NCBI GenBank assembly: GCA_020746875.1
Contig: JAGTJL010000002.1
Coordinates: 3,224,001-3,288,000, forward strand
Direction: 5' to 3'
DNA length: 64,000 nucleotides
Source: Rhexocercosporidium sp. MPI-PUGE-AT-0058
Taxonomy: Eukaryota > Ascomycota > Leotiomycetes > Helotiales
Position numbers and translations under genes: made by a program. The notes under the pieces are model-generated. The model did no database searches and was not told where the DNA came from. It saw nothing but the letters and a program-made list of their open reading frames with translations. The number at the start of each line of letters is the position of its first letter. Within the stretch, counting starts at the first letter, position 1. This document shows positions 33,392-45,518 of the stretch, one piece after another.

Positions 33392-34984
33392 ATGGTATCT
33401 CGTCAAATATCACCAGATCAAATGGCCACCATTGAGCTCGTCTCGCCCAACACACTCCGCCCACACAGCCACCATGAAAAAGAACAACTCCCCACCAATC
33501 CTCTGACCATAACTCCATCAGAACCTTCAATCCAACGGCCAAGCTTGTTCAACTCACCACCCACTTCTCCAATCACGAGTTTCACGGCCTACCCCGACGG
33601 CGGCATCAGAGCCTACACCGTGCTCTTCGGAACATGGTGTGCTCTCCTCCCCACAAGCGGAATGTTGACGACCACTGGCTCTCTCCAGACGCATATCCTG
33701 ACCCACCAGCTGAACGGCCGTACTGAGGCGGAAGTGGGCTGGATCTTTAGCGTTTATGCGTTCTTGTTTTTCTTTGGTGGGATTGTTGGAGGTTCGTTTC
33801 TTCTAATTCTCTATTTTCTTTCCTCGTTTTCTTTCACGATTGCTTCGTAGTTATGTTCGCGTGCTGGCTTTATGATTACTGATTGCTAATACAAAGGTTG
33901 AAGGATCGGCATTCGACAAGTATGGACTTAGAGTAATGTTAATCCCCGGGAGTATCGGGCTCGTGGCATCAATCATCATCCTAGCAAACTGTACAGGTAT
34001 TCTCAACCTCACTCACTATCCTACCATCTCAACATCTCCACCATCCCAAACCCTTCCATCTAACAAACACCAGAATACTACCAATTCATGCTCGGATTTT
34101 CTATCCTCGGCGGCACGTCCAGCTCCCTAATCTGGACCTCTACCATCGCCACAATCGGGCACTGGTTCTCCATGCGCCGCGGTCTCGCAACCGGACTCGC
34201 CACAACAGCCGGTGGAATCGGCGGCGTGATATTTCCTCTCCTCCTCAACACGCTCATCCCCAGACTCGGATTCCCCTGGTCGATCCGGATCATAGCCCTC
34301 TTCTCCACTTTCTCGTGCGGCACAGGAATCCTGCTAACATCAACACGGATCCCACCGTCCATCTCCCAAAAGCCGCTCTTCGATATGACAGGTTTCAAAG
34401 ACACTTGTTTCTCGCTCACAGTAGCCGCTATCTTCCTGATCGACCTCGCTGTCGTCCTACCGCCAGCCTACCTCCCAGCCTATGCACTCGATCACGGGTA
34501 CACCACCGCATCCGCGACCCACCTCCTCGTCTTCCTCAATGCCGCCACGGTACTGGGTCGTGGTCTTCCCGGCATCCTAGCCGACCGCCTCGGCCGCTTC
34601 AACATCATGATCATCTCCTCCACCCTCTCCACACTAGCCATCTTCCTCCTCTGGCTGCTCTCTTCGTCTTCCGTCGCAACACTCATAGCATTCACTCTCA
34701 TCTTCGGAATCTTCAGTGGAACGGCGTATAGTCTTACGCCTGTTTGTGTGGCGCAGCTTTGTAGTACGGAAGAGTATGCTACGAAGTATGGGACGGCGTA
34801 TGGGATTGTTAGTTTTGCGACGCTGATTGGCAATCCGATTGCGGGTGCTATCTTGGGAGGCGGGGAGGGGAAGAAATATAGGGAGTTGATTGTTTTTTGT
34901 GGGGGCGTCTATGCGGCGAGTACAGTGCTTTTTGTGTTAGCGAGGGCGAAGGGGGGTGGGTGGAAGGTTAGGAAGACTTTTTGA
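33392..34984 (+). CDS. MFS transporter, monocarboxylate transporter (MCT/MCH) type
   Basis: Exons 33392-33791, 33904-33996 and 34074-34984 give 467 residues. Seen: a 65-residue hydrophilic N-terminus, then YPDGGIRAYTVLFGTWCALL, the entry to helix 1 characteristic of the MCT family (the [D/E]G[G/S]..W motif in modified form), GWIFSVYAFLFFFGGIVG, the loop GGSAFDKYGLRV between helices 2 and 3, HWFSMRRGLATGLATTAGG and GRGLPGILADRLGRFN (loop 8-9 equivalent), with about 12 membrane helices in all. Family knowledge: relatives move monocarboxylates, riboflavin (Mch5-like) or remain orphans; no substrate can be assigned. ATG at 33392 was chosen over 33425 only because it is first; both fit. No linked metabolic genes. 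Confidence 0.9.
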
Positions 34985-35463
34985 TGCTTTGGATTCAATT
35001 TCGATTCGATGATCGATGCTTGCTCTTTCAGCTGATCGATGTCCAAGGGTAAACTAGGTTGACCGTCACCTCTGCTGGCCATCAGTTCTGAATTCTAATG
35101 AGCTAGAACTATCGAAGAAACCAATTTGGACTATTAAAGAGCAATACCAAGCAAGATGGTGAGTGTGAAGATGGAATGGTTGAGGGAGATTTTCTGTTTG
35201 TATTAGCGAGGTGAGGCGAAGTTTTAGCTCAACTTTGGAGTCAGCAAGAGGTCCCAAAGAGGAAAGTAAACAAACTTACGATGTGCAACAAAATATTGCA
35301 TCGTGAATGTTAAGGGTGAACTTCTGATGTCCTAAAGAATGGTAGAGCATGTTTTGAGAGATATATTATTAGAAAGACAATTCATGTCCTATACCATAGA
35401 GCTTCTTTCTCACCGCTACGAGGGAATATATCTATACGAACCACAATCCTTCACTAGAATCCA
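34985..35463. other. Intergenic between convergent genes
   Basis: About 480 bases, rather AT-rich. No coding signal, repeat or RNA gene seen. Confidence 0.5.
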
Positions 35464-37977
35464 TCAAGACCAAGGCGGCCGCACCTCCTGCCACGGATGT
35501 CTACTTGGGACGCCCCTCCCCGCTCTTACATTCGCATTATGAAAATTCCCCTTCCGTAACCTATCATCCCAATGACTAATCTCTAAACCTCCTTCTTCAT
35601 CCATCGCATTTACACTCCCATCCCGCGTCCTCATTTCCTTCAAGCCTGTAGATCGGCTATCATCTTTCGATCCTATGGTCACAATGAGGTTCGATGTCTT
35701 GTCTTCGCCCATCCATCTTGTGACTTGGGTGTCGGAGGCGAAGGAAGAGGTGAGATAGCGTGATGTTAGGGGATCGTGATTATGTGAGAAGATTTGCCAG
35801 GCGTTGTGGAGTGTTGAGAGCGTTGTATCTGGGAATATAGGGTTAGAAGTATGCTACATGGAGATCAGAGGTTGTGATGATTGGGAAACTTACGGAACAA
35901 AAAGAGATATGATATTCCGGCGACGAGAAGGAGGTGAAATATCAGAACGACTAGGACAGCAATATATCCTGGCTGAAACCCGGCAGGAACAGAACTATAC
36001 ACCCCCTCGTGGCCCCCAGGTATCGGTACGTGCGTCAGCCGAATGAGTTTAACACCTGTCGACTTATCAAAGTAAGGTAATTGTTCTTGATAGACTGTTT
36101 GCGCGAGGATCGTAATCATGGACTGCATGGCGAAGCCAATATTCGGTGAGAGTGCGTTGTACATAATTTCGTTGAAGAGCAGGCCGAAATCCGGATGTGA
36201 TTGATTAGTGCCTCCGCCTTGCGGTGAGAGGGAAATGGGATGGATGGTTGCATTTGAACTCTGGGAAATCCATTGAGCAGATCTTCGGATGTAGTCACTG
36301 CCGTTTGTTCCTGATGCTGGACCTTCTGGTATTCCATTTGGAAACTTCAACTCCAGCAGACCGCGTTCGTTCGGCGACGCCTTAGAATCTCCTAGTTGGA
36401 ATCTGGTAGTTTCAAAGCTATGTGGTGAGCCTGATGAGCTAGTCCGCAGTGGGATGATCTCAGTTCGAGTTGAGCCAGTAGATGCTTGAATGTCCATATC
36501 TACTGCTGACAGGGCATTGTAACAGAGAGATACTCGTATGAAGGGGCGACTCCCACTAGTAGTGAGTGGAAGGTCTTCATAAATCAGGTGCAACCATTCG
36601 CCGACGATTGATTGCGTCGGGTTTCCCAGAGGCTTCGGCAGGGTGTTGTTCGGGAATGGCAGCGGGACATTGGTGACAATGTACTGATTGAACGTGTCTT
36701 GCTTGACATTGGAATTTTCGGACGGTTGGTTAAACTGGCTCATAAGAAAGCTCCCAGAAAGCTGTGTCGAGATCTGGTTCAGAGTGAAGTTTCCATCCAG
36801 GAGAATCTTGGTCCCAGAGAAGGGGATCAGAGCTTTGCTGGAGATGTCTTGCACCAGTCGTGAGTTACCGGACGAGGCACTGTAATTCTGCAAAACCTCT
36901 TGGGGAACACTCAAAAACGCAAGGTTCCCTGTCTCATCAACAGCAGCGTCGGGTGATACGCAGAGAACTCGGGTGTCCAAGACTGTCGCAGACCCGGTGT
37001 ACTTTTTCAGCGAAATTCGATCTTGTCCATCCGCTATTGGAAGTAAAGCCCTCAACGCAACGCCAGTGTCAGTGACCCTAGACGGGGTGGTGGATCGTTG
37101 TTTGGATTGGAACTCAGCAAATGCTGCATATGAAATGGGTTTCTGGAGCCAAGTTGAGGTTGAATTATCAGATTTACCCAAAGATCCGGGAGCCAGACTA
37201 GTCTTCAGAAAATCCGAAGCAGGACGACTGTTACGTATTAGCATGTGTGGAATGACCAAGAATATTAACCAACCCTGGAACCAAGCCAACAGTTATATCA
37301 GATATCAATGCGAACGATGAGAATTGGCTTAGAAGTGCAGTCAAGACCAGCAGAGTAAGCAGAACAGGAGTCAGAAGATGTTTCTTTGGGCGCCCTCTAC
37401 TCAATTCCGAAGGGCGTAGAAGGTAGTAAGCGAGAGCAAGAGGACCCGAGTTTGAATTTCGTATTATTGACACGGATGCCAGGTGAGGAAGAGATGTTCC
37501 GGTATTCTCAAGTGCAAGGCTTGCCAACATGGATGTCGCGACTCCAGCTTGTGACATGACGCTTGCAGTTATTATTAGTGATACGATGACCACGACTCTG
37601 GTCATGCCATTGTTGGATGCCAAACCTCTCCATGCTGGATTGCTATCGTTAGCAAACCAGAGGAAGGACATGAAGCCCATAGAAGCCATGATACACATGG
37701 TAGTAAGAATCAACACGCCTGCATGGAATCTACCAAGCCGCCCCAATATCGACTAAAAGCTGGGTATTAGCATCGTCCAGTCTACGTGATTTAGATTGCT
37801 TACCTTGTTCGGTAACGGACGGCGTGACGAAATCTGCTTAACAAGTGGCACATCATCTCGTTCAAAAGTGTTCGACGTCGAAGATTGTAAAGCAGCATTC
37901 TGTGGAAGCGGAGGTATAGGAATGTTCGTCCGGAATGTTCTACCAGAGATACCACCATATGACATAGGTCGAGACAT
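35464..37977 (-). CDS. Fungal integral membrane protein with large glycosylated lumenal/extracellular domain, function unknown
   Basis: Exons 37977-37804, 37752-37274, 37227-35894 and 35828-35464 give 783 residues. Seen: a 60-residue polar N-terminus; three closely spaced hydrophobic helices (VLILTTMCIMASMGFMSFLW, VVVIVSLIITASVMSQAG, LLTPVLLTLLVLTALLSQF); then about 440 residues with several N-x-S/T sites (NYS, NFT, NNT, NGS, NAT, NQS); a last helix (YIAVLVVLIFHLLLVAGISY); and a C-terminal tail of about 120 charged residues. Such proteins recur in filamentous ascomycetes and have no assigned role to my knowledge. The domain between helices 3 and 4 is predicted outside the cytosol. Intron 2 is a tidy 46-nt intron with a GCTAAT-type branch site. 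ATG at 37977 was preferred; the frame is open further upstream but has no other ATG. Confidence 0.8.
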
Positions 37978-39199
37978 GTTGAGTTCTATGCGCACAAGCA
38001 CACGTGCCCGATTGACGAAGGAGAGAATCGACAAATTACCAAGGAAACTGGAAGTATGGAACTACTTATCCCAGCCGTGTGAAGAACGAACAAGACTTCT
38101 ACAGCCCTTCTGCCTGGCTCGACCTGCATGATAGGAGATCTAAAGGTGGCCCTGCACAGCCGTTCAGTTTCACCGGCGCCTATCTCATCACTCACTGATC
38201 AATGATTGTGGCTTGATGAGCATCAAGAGGATATTTAGGCCGAATGGTGGGGTTGAAACATGGCCTTTGGTCGACTATCTGGTCGCTGGCGGTCTTTGCG
38301 ATTAGCAGTCCAGTTACAAGGCAGCAAACTTGCAATCAGAGCCATAATCGTGGCTGGCAGTTCCACAAGCCGCAGAGAGCGAACCTTTCTGAAGCCTGGA
38401 GCTGAGAAGTTCGGGTTAAAATGAGAGGTAAACACTTCACCATAACTATTGGCTCGTGACAGAAATAATATCTCACTGTGCCCTCCATAGGGCTTCATTA
38501 AAAATCAGCAGTGCCATCAACAAAAGGAAGAATTTCTACCAAAGAGAAAGCACCATTCACAGATTTGCGCCATGTGATTGACATAAAATCGCAAGTAAAT
38601 TTAAGAACCTGTGTCTACCAGTCCAGTAAGGCCTCGCCCAAAACGCCTCGGCTACGCGCGCGCATACAGTTCATAAGCCACAACCACAGGCTTAAGGGCT
38701 CATGGCCTCGGCCGAGTACAATACAAGGACGCTTGCCATTTACGGTACTAATAAGCTGGAGAATAGAAACGTGAGAACCGGTGAGAACGTGCCAGCGAAA
38801 GTGGAAATGCACATCTTATGTCTGTCTGTTGCTACGTGGGACGATTGAACAGAGCGAAAACTGGACTGCCAGGCTCGATGTCTGAATGAAGATGAGGACT
38901 TTCAATGTCTGAAAGGGCGAAGAACACTAGGCGCAATGCATGTTGCCCAGTATATGAATGAAAGGCGAGATGAAGAGTCCTGTCAATTCCTTTACGACTG
39001 ATGTTCGTGATGTTGAAGTCAAGTGAAGTTGAGTCTAGTCCAGCAGCCAAGACCAGCCTCGAATTCTGCCCCCTCTCACCGCCCCATCCCACTGAATCCA
39101 GCGACCCCTCCAAGAACCCAAAAATAAAAACATCCTGTTCCTCGTCTCCTCAATCTCTTCAGGGGGAAAAACACCTCATTCACCCTCTCCAGAACAAAA
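37978..39199. other. Divergent region, membrane protein / RMT2
   Basis: About 1.2 kb between head-to-head genes. Short ORFs (38235-38498, 38511-38774, 38832-39113) have no family features. No repeat or RNA gene seen. Confidence 0.5.
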
Positions 39200-40618
39200 A
39201 TGGACGATCCGGCATTCGCCCCCTCCCCCACCTCGGGCATCGACCTAACAACCCAAACCATCCTCCTCCATGCCTCAAACCACGACCTCCTGGCACTAAA
39301 ACCTCTCCTCCGCGTCCCCGGGAACGCAAGCGTACAGGATCCAGAGACGGGGTTCACACCATTACATGCTGCTATTGCTGCTTGTGGGACTGTGAGAAGC
39401 TTTCCTTCCGCTATAACATCTACAGACAATGTAGACGTGAAGAAAGAAGGGGAGGTTATGGAGAAGGGAGGAGAAGTGGGGGAGGAAGAAGAGGAAGAAG
39501 AGGAAGCAGAAGTTGATATCGAGAAAGCGAAGAAGGTTATTGAGGAACTCTTCTTCAGTGGCGCAATCTGGAATGATCTCGATGCGAATAATGAGACGCC
39601 TGGGTGTTTGGCGTATCGGTTGGGGAGGATGGAGTTGTATGAGATGTGTGTGAATGCGGGTGTGAGAGCGGAGTTGTTGTTGGGTCTTATGGGTGGGTAT
39701 GAGGAGCTTGACGGGGAGGATTCGGATATGGACGAGGATGGGGAAGTTGGAGTCGGAGCTGGAGCTGAGACTGTAGAGATGGGGGGAGAGATAGACATTC
39801 AGACAGATGCAGAGGAGGGTTCGAATGGCACAGCAAAGCAGCACGAACTCGCCGTCGGACCAGCTGAAGAAGTCGCCCTCTCACACCAAGAACGCCCTAA
39901 GAAAGACGTCAACTCCGCCGACTACCTCGCCTCCTCGCTCACATTCACATCATCCAAACTGCTCGACTCAGACAACAACGGCGTAATGATGGCCTGGGAA
40001 ACATCCATCATGCGCAGAACCGTCGACCTCCTCCCCTCCCTCAAACCCGGGTCACGTATCCTAAACATCGGCTTTGGAATGGGAATCATCGACAGAATGT
40101 TCCGCGACACAAAACCGAGCCGGCATCATATAATAGAAGCACACCCCGCCGTGCTCCAGAAACTCTCTGAACCGGATTCGGATTTCGGGAAGAGTTGGGA
40201 AGAGAGTGCTCCAGCGGAAGGAGGCGAAGGAGCGTATAAAATCCACCCCGGGAAATGGCAAGATATCTGCCCCCTCCTCCTCCAGGCGGGCGAAGTCTAC
40301 GACGCCATCTACTTCGACACCTTCGGCGAGGACTACTCGCAATTGAAACTGTTCTTCACGGAATACATACCAGGTTTGCTTGACGGCGAGGGCAGTTTTG
40401 GATTCTTTAATGGACTGGGGGCGGATAGGAGGGTTTGTTATGATGTCTATTGTAGGGTTGTGGAGATGGATTGTATGGAGGCGGGATTGGATGTTGAGTG
40501 GACGGACGTCGATGTTGAGGTGCTTGGAGGGGAGGGGGAGGGCGAGTGGGAGGGTGTTAGGAGGAGGTATTGGGTGTTAGAGAGGTATCGGCTGCCGGTT
40601 TGTAAGTTTTTGGGGTAG
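39200..40618 (+). CDS. RMT2: Protein arginine N-methyltransferase 2 (RMT2)
   Basis: A single 472-residue exon, slightly longer than yeast Rmt2 (412). Role: S-adenosylmethionine-dependent methylation of the delta-nitrogen of an arginine in ribosomal protein Rpl12. Seen: an ankyrin-like N-terminus (DPETGFTPLHAAIAACG near residues 47-63, and an ANNETPGCLAYRLGRMELYE repeat near 132-151), separated by a long Glu-rich insertion (about residues 93-104). The methyltransferase part starts near YLASSLTFTSSKLLDSDNNG, with motif I in RILNIGFGMGIIDRMF (about 286-302), HHIIEAHP as post-motif I, and DAIYFDTFGEDY (about 367-378). It ends ERYRLPVCKFLG, like family members. The Glu run and an acidic linker near 180-200 account for the extra length. 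No signal peptide. Confidence 0.94.
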   Translation: MDDPAFAPSPTSGIDLTTQTILLHASNHDLLALKPLLRVPGNASVQDPETGFTPLHAAIAACGTVRSFPSAITSTDNVDVKKEGEVMEKGGEVGEEEEEEEEAEVDIEKAKKVIEELFFSGAIWNDLDANNETPGCLAYRLGRMELYEMCVNAGVRAELLLGLMGGYEELDGEDSDMDEDGEVGVGAGAETVEMGGEIDIQTDAEEGSNGTAKQHELAVGPAEEVALSHQERPKKDVNSADYLASSLTFTSSKLLDSDNNGVMMAWETSIMRRTVDLLPSLKPGSRILNIGFGMGIIDRMFRDTKPSRHHIIEAHPAVLQKLSEPDSDFGKSWEESAPAEGGEGAYKIHPGKWQDICPLLLQAGEVYDAIYFDTFGEDYSQLKLFFTEYIPGLLDGEGSFGFFNGLGADRRVCYDVYCRVVEMDCMEAGLDVEWTDVDVEVLGGEGEGEWEGVRRRYWVLERYRLPVCKFLG

Positions 40619-41136
40619 GTTGGGGGTGGTGATGATGGTGAGCCCGAGAATGGGGTGAGCTTCGGTTGGCCCATATGATGACGAAGGTGAGAGAGATGAA
40701 AGAAGTAAGAGTCATGATACCCAGCATTGCAACGGCGTCAAAAAGAAAAGCATAGACGAAAGGGAAATGAAAAATATACAAGACAAGGCAATGAATGGGT
40801 TGGGGACAGGATGGTACCTGGAAACATTTCAGATGGCTAAGTTGCAGCGATTGAGAGCTCGTCTTTACTACACTATCTGCACATGTTGACGAAACAGTTA
40901 ATATTGAATCGTGCCTGTATAGAATTAACAAGAATGCTCAAATCACATACAAACGAATTCAAAAACGAGATGGCGATGCTATTTTCTGGCCCAAGAAATC
41001 AGGAGCTCAATAGCTACCCTACTAGCAATCACATCTGCTTATCTCGCATACATCATCACCTCTCGCTCTCCAGTAATTCGTCACCAGCTCCATTCTCATC
41101 ACCATTCCAAGCAAGAAGACATCCCAGATGCGCTCT
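40619..41136. other. Intergenic between convergent RMT2 and hexokinase
   Basis: About 520 bases that hold both 3' ends. No coding signal beyond shadows. Confidence 0.5.
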
Positions 41137-43346
41137 CTACTTAAAATTCTCCGGGTGCAAAATGCCCGCCATATTCCCCTCCTTAACCCTCTTCAACGTC
41201 AACGCAGCAATCAACGCCGCCCCAACCCCACTCCCATCTTCAGCCGCCAAGATCTCAATCGGATCTTCCTCCTTACTATTCTTCTTTGGGGCCCAATCCA
41301 GAATCTCCCTCAATGCAACCGCGCCTCTCGCTTTGAAATGCGGGTACTTGTTGAAGACCGAGCCATCAGCTCCAACATGGCAGGTCTTGTAATCTTTCTT
41401 GATGGAGATGGCGGCCACGCCGCAGGCGGACAGACGAGCTGCGCGGGTACCGATGAGTTCGGCGAGGCGGCGGATGAGTTCCAATTCGGGGCGGGTGGTG
41501 GTGATCCCGAGCTTGTTTTGGAAGAGATCGCTTGTCTCTGAGAGATTCTCGAAGGGGTCTTCCTCAACTAGAGACAAGAACGAGGAATCCAACGTATACG
41601 CCTTGCGCAGCTTATCGATATTCTGGCCTTCGAACATGTGGACTTCCTTATTCTCGTGCAGGTCGACGAGGACGAGGCGGAAGAGCTCGCCGAGGTAGAG
41701 ACCGGCGATCATCTTCTCGAAGGCCTGTTGTCCCGGGCGGGGGGATTCTTTGTCGATTATTATGTCGTAGGGCGTGAGGGGGAGGACTTTGTGCTCGTTA
41801 TCGAAGGCACCCCATTCGCAGTTTATGGCCATGGGTGTGTCGGGTGGGAGGTTCATGTGCGCAAGCTTTGGGATCGATCCGCAGTTCTCCATGTAGGCGG
41901 CGTTGCAGCCGGTGCCGAAGATGCAGCCTATCTTCATCTTGGTGTCGGTGTAGGCTGAAGCGATGAGCGTTCCGGTTGTATCGTTGATGAGAGCTGTGAG
42001 TCTGATGGGGACGCCCTATCACGTGTTAGATGGTGAGGGATAGGAGGAAAGGGAGGTGTAACTTGCTCGCTTCGCGATTGCGCTCTCGAACATGGGAACG
42101 ACATTCTCGCCCTCGACGCCGTCGATGTCGAAACCCTTGGTCCAGCGCTGGAGAACACCATGGTCTATGTAATCCTGTGTGGCGGGATATGAGAACGTGA
42201 AACCAAGAGGAAGACTGGTGAGCTTCTCGTCACCGTGGTGGGACTCGATGAACTGCTGGAGACAGTCGGCAATGTACTCCCAAAGCTCCTCGGCGTTTCC
42301 GGTCTTGAGATCCTCGGGCATGCGGTATTTAGATTGGATGATGTCGAATTCTCCCTGCTCATCAGTCAAGATGATCTCGCAGACTCGGAGGTTGGTTCCA
42401 CCCATGTCGAGGGCGAGGAAGGTTCCTTTCTCATGGCCGTCAGGGAATGCCATGCACCATGTTGGGTTCATGGGCTGTGGACATTAGCGAGAACAAGCGA
42501 GGAGTTGGAGCTTGGGGATGCGGCTTACAATGCTACCACCCTCAACGCTGAGACCTGTTCGATGTTAATCATGATTCAAGAGTGAAACGTATGATATACC
42601 TTTCTCGAGCTCTTTGACGAAGTGAGTGGTGATCTCCTTTAGCTTCTCCTTTGGGATCGTGAATAGTCTCTCTAGTCTCTCAATCTCCTGCAAGAGATCC
42701 TTTGGCACATCGGCCATGGATCCTGTGATGCCGTCAGCATAATTCCCTCATGCTATAACCAAAATGAATTTTCAACAAAACATAAGAAGACAAGCCAAGG
42801 AGGAACACAACCTCACAAGCCACTAGCACGTGATGGCGGTGAGGTTGATAGGTTGCTTTTTCCAGATCTCATGATCAACAAACATATGCAATGCTGTGCT
42901 GGACATGGGGGTTGTGGAGGTACAGGAATCAGGCCCAAATATTATCATATGTGCCATATGACTTTTGGAACATTCGACTTGACGACAACTCCGGGGCATC
43001 CCGCGGAAATCAAACTCGAGTTGCTGGGATTGGGAGAGAGCAATTTGACCTTCGGCAGCGTAGAATTCTTGTTGAAGAGGGTGCAGCATCATGACAATAA
43101 GCCTGCTTAATGTCTAGCTGATTTTGTGCACAGATTGAAGTTACTGTTCTGGTGTTCGAGCTTGTTGAGGGAGCTTGCTCGTCTGACGAGAGGTCCTCCT
43201 ACAAATAGACGGGAAGGTAGCACAACAACGCAGTGAATACATGTCATAAAAACCACTTGGACAATCGCAATAGAATAGGAGAACGTGAATGAGATAGATC
43301 ACTCACCTTTCCGCGAAGGAGGACGTCTTGGCCCGAGTCCTACCAT
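41137..43346 (-). CDS. Hexokinase
   Basis: Exons 43346-43307, 42722-42600, 42554-42529, 42474-42067 and 42015-41137 give 491 residues. Role: ATP-dependent phosphorylation of hexoses at C6, cytosolic, entry to glycolysis; fungal orthologues also contribute to carbon catabolite control. Seen: N-terminus MVGLGPRRPPSRKGSM spliced to ADVPKDLLQEIERLE, then ALDMGGTNLRVCE (phosphate 1), GFTFSYPATQDYIDHGVLQR and WTKGFDIDG (hexokinase signature), ALINDTTGTL, GTGCNAAYME and INCEWGAFD (sugar and nucleotide site), and ending AGILHPENFK. The first exon holds only 14 codons and is followed by a 584-nt intron, very large for this window. Exon 3 is 26 nt. Intron 4 (42066-42016) uses a GC donor (gcaagt). An internal in-frame ATG at 42717 would give a shorter form. 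More like hexokinase than glucokinase by overall blocks (inference). Confidence 0.95.
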
Positions 43347-43923
43347 CGTGAATCAAGATGATGTAGAAGGTTGAAGCTGATAGTGAGGGGTAGTGGGGTG
43401 AAATGGAGAGCTTCTCGAGGATCGAGAGTCTCAAGTCGATAGTCAGAGAGGTTATATGAAGAAGATTGAAAAGTGAGAAGCGGGAAATTGAGGTTGAAAG
43501 TAGTGGGAAGTGCGGGCTTTTATTCACGTTCAAGAGTTGGAATGAATTGAAATAGAAGAAAAGCGAATGTTTCGGCGGCGGTATCGTCACCGTGGGGCTG
43601 ATCCTGGTCAGCCCTGGGCATTTGCTAGTTCTTCTAGTATCCCGCGATTAGTCAGCCCGGGACATCCACGCCAAAGCCACATGCGCACGGCCACAGCTTT
43701 ATTTGGCTTAGCTTGGCTTCAGTTGTGGCTGGTGATTCCCAAAGGACACATCAAAGGGACCACCGAGAGTTGAGAGAGAGTCAAGAGAGACGTAAGCTCC
43801 GAGCTCGACCCAGGACATTTACTTTTTCGTCTTCTCCCACAATACCGGCGCATACCTGAGGGATTCTTATTCGAGGACTATTCGATCCATTGGATTCACG
43901 GCTGGTCTGCTGTATTCTTCAAA
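43347..43923. promoter_or_regulatory. Shared divergent promoter region, hexokinase / OST1
   Basis: 577 bases between the two start codons, transcribed away from each other. It must contain both promoters and 5' leaders. No certain TATA box or repeated operator could be picked out. Confidence 0.55.
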
Positions 43924-45518
43924 ATGAGGCCATCGACAATTGCATCCGCCGTGCTGTCCTTCGCGTCCACAGCTTTCTCGGCCCAGTCGAACCTCACAAA
44001 ACCACTTACTTCGCGATTGATCCTCCCCTCCGAATTCTCTCCTCCGCAGAACTTCAAGAATGTCAATCTTGTACATATCATCAATCTGGAGAAGAGCTAT
44101 CCAAAGGAATCTATCAATGTATTGATTGAGAATGTGGCCAAGGAGCCGCAAGATGAATACTATCTGCCGTTTACCTCTCGGCAGATGGAGACAATTGGGG
44201 CTCTGGAAGTGAAGGATAGGAAGGATCCAGATGGGGGCTTCTTTGATGTAGAAGCAGTGGATTATGATCCAGCAAGGTATGTGCGATGTCAACATTAGAA
44301 TAGAGGCAGCTACTGATCAACAGTGATACCCAATTCTACCGCATTCGTCTCCCTACACCTCTTGCGCCAAAAGGACAACAAACTCTCGGCATAACCTACT
44401 CCTATCTTTCCGCCCTCAACCCTCTCCCTGCGGCAGTCGCCCAAAAAGATAAGCAATACTTGGTCTATACCTTCTCAGCATATGCCCCATCAGCCTATGT
44501 CACAATCAAGCAAAAGACCGAAGTCAAGTTCCCATCAGCGAATGTCCCCGAATACACCATTGTTCAAGCAGCTAAGGGCGAGGCTGAGTCTCCACAAAAG
44601 CAGGGCTCGAAATTCACGTATGGATCTTATGCCGAAATTCCAGCCGGAGCTGTTGAGCCTGTAACAGTCAGATACGAGTTCACGAAGCCATTGATCCACA
44701 TTTCCCGCCTGGAGAGGGATATTGAAGTCAGCCATTGGGGAGGAAATGTTGCTTTTGAGGAGAGATATACCTTACATAACCGTGCCGCCAACCTCACCAA
44801 GCAGTTCTCTCGTGTGGAATGGGCTCAACAAGCACATTACAACCCATCTACCACAGCCATCAAGGAGCTCAAGTTCCCACTGAAGGTTGGCAGCTTGACC
44901 CCATACTTCACAGACGTTATTGGAAACGTCTCAACCTCCCGATTCCGCAGCAACAAGCGCGAAGCCAACCTCGAAATCAAACCTAGATACCCAATTTTCG
45001 GAGGATGGAACTACCCATTCCGCGTTGGATGGGATGCCGATCTCAAGAAGTTCCTGCGTAAGCTCAAGAACGGAGATGGATATGTCTTGAACGTGCCTTT
45101 CTTGGAAGGACCAAAGCAGCCAGAGGGCATGGAATACGAGCACATCGAGCTGCGCGTGATCCTCCCAGAGGGAGCTGAGTAAGTACCTAACGCACCCGCT
45201 ATGTTTTGTTCGAATTCGGAATATGAACTTTACTAATCATCTTGCAGGAACGTCCAATACAGCACCACCGTTCCCCTCGTCAGCGCAGATATCTCCCTCC
45301 ACAGGACATTCATGGATACCACTGGCCGCACAGCCCTTACCTTGACAGCCATCAACATCGTCGATGATCTCCGCGATCGCGAGTTGATCGTCACGTACGA
45401 CTACCCTCTCCTCGCTGGGTTGAGGAAGCCATTGGTCATCTTCACTTCCTTTGTGAGCTTGTTCTTCGCTGCGTGGGCGATTGGGAGTTTGGATGTTAGT
45501 ATCCGGGCGAGGAAATAG
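43924..45518 (+). CDS. OST1: Oligosaccharyltransferase subunit OST1 (ribophorin I)
   Basis: Exons 43924-44276, 44324-45178 and 45248-45518 give 492 residues, like yeast Ost1 (476). Role: non-catalytic ER membrane subunit of the complex that transfers the lipid-linked glycan to Asn in nascent proteins; helps present substrates. Seen: a signal peptide (MRPSTIASAVLSFASTAFSA), ribophorin I blocks (VHIINLEKSYP, YYLPFTSRQME, TLGITYSYLSAL, FTKPLIHISRLERDIEVSHW, VEERYTL-like FEERYTLHNRAA, PRYPIFGGWNYPFRVGW, VILPEGAENV across intron 2), and one C-terminal membrane helix (PLVIFTSFVSLFFAAWAIG) with a short basic cytosolic tail (SIRARK). Both introns are GT-AG and short (47 and 69 nt). Head to head with hexokinase. 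Confidence 0.95.

Noticed and set aside
39076..39844. Long minus-strand ORFs opposite RMT2
   Set aside because: They are low-complexity Ser/Leu-rich shadows of the Glu-rich coding strand; RMT2 motifs fix the plus-strand frame.
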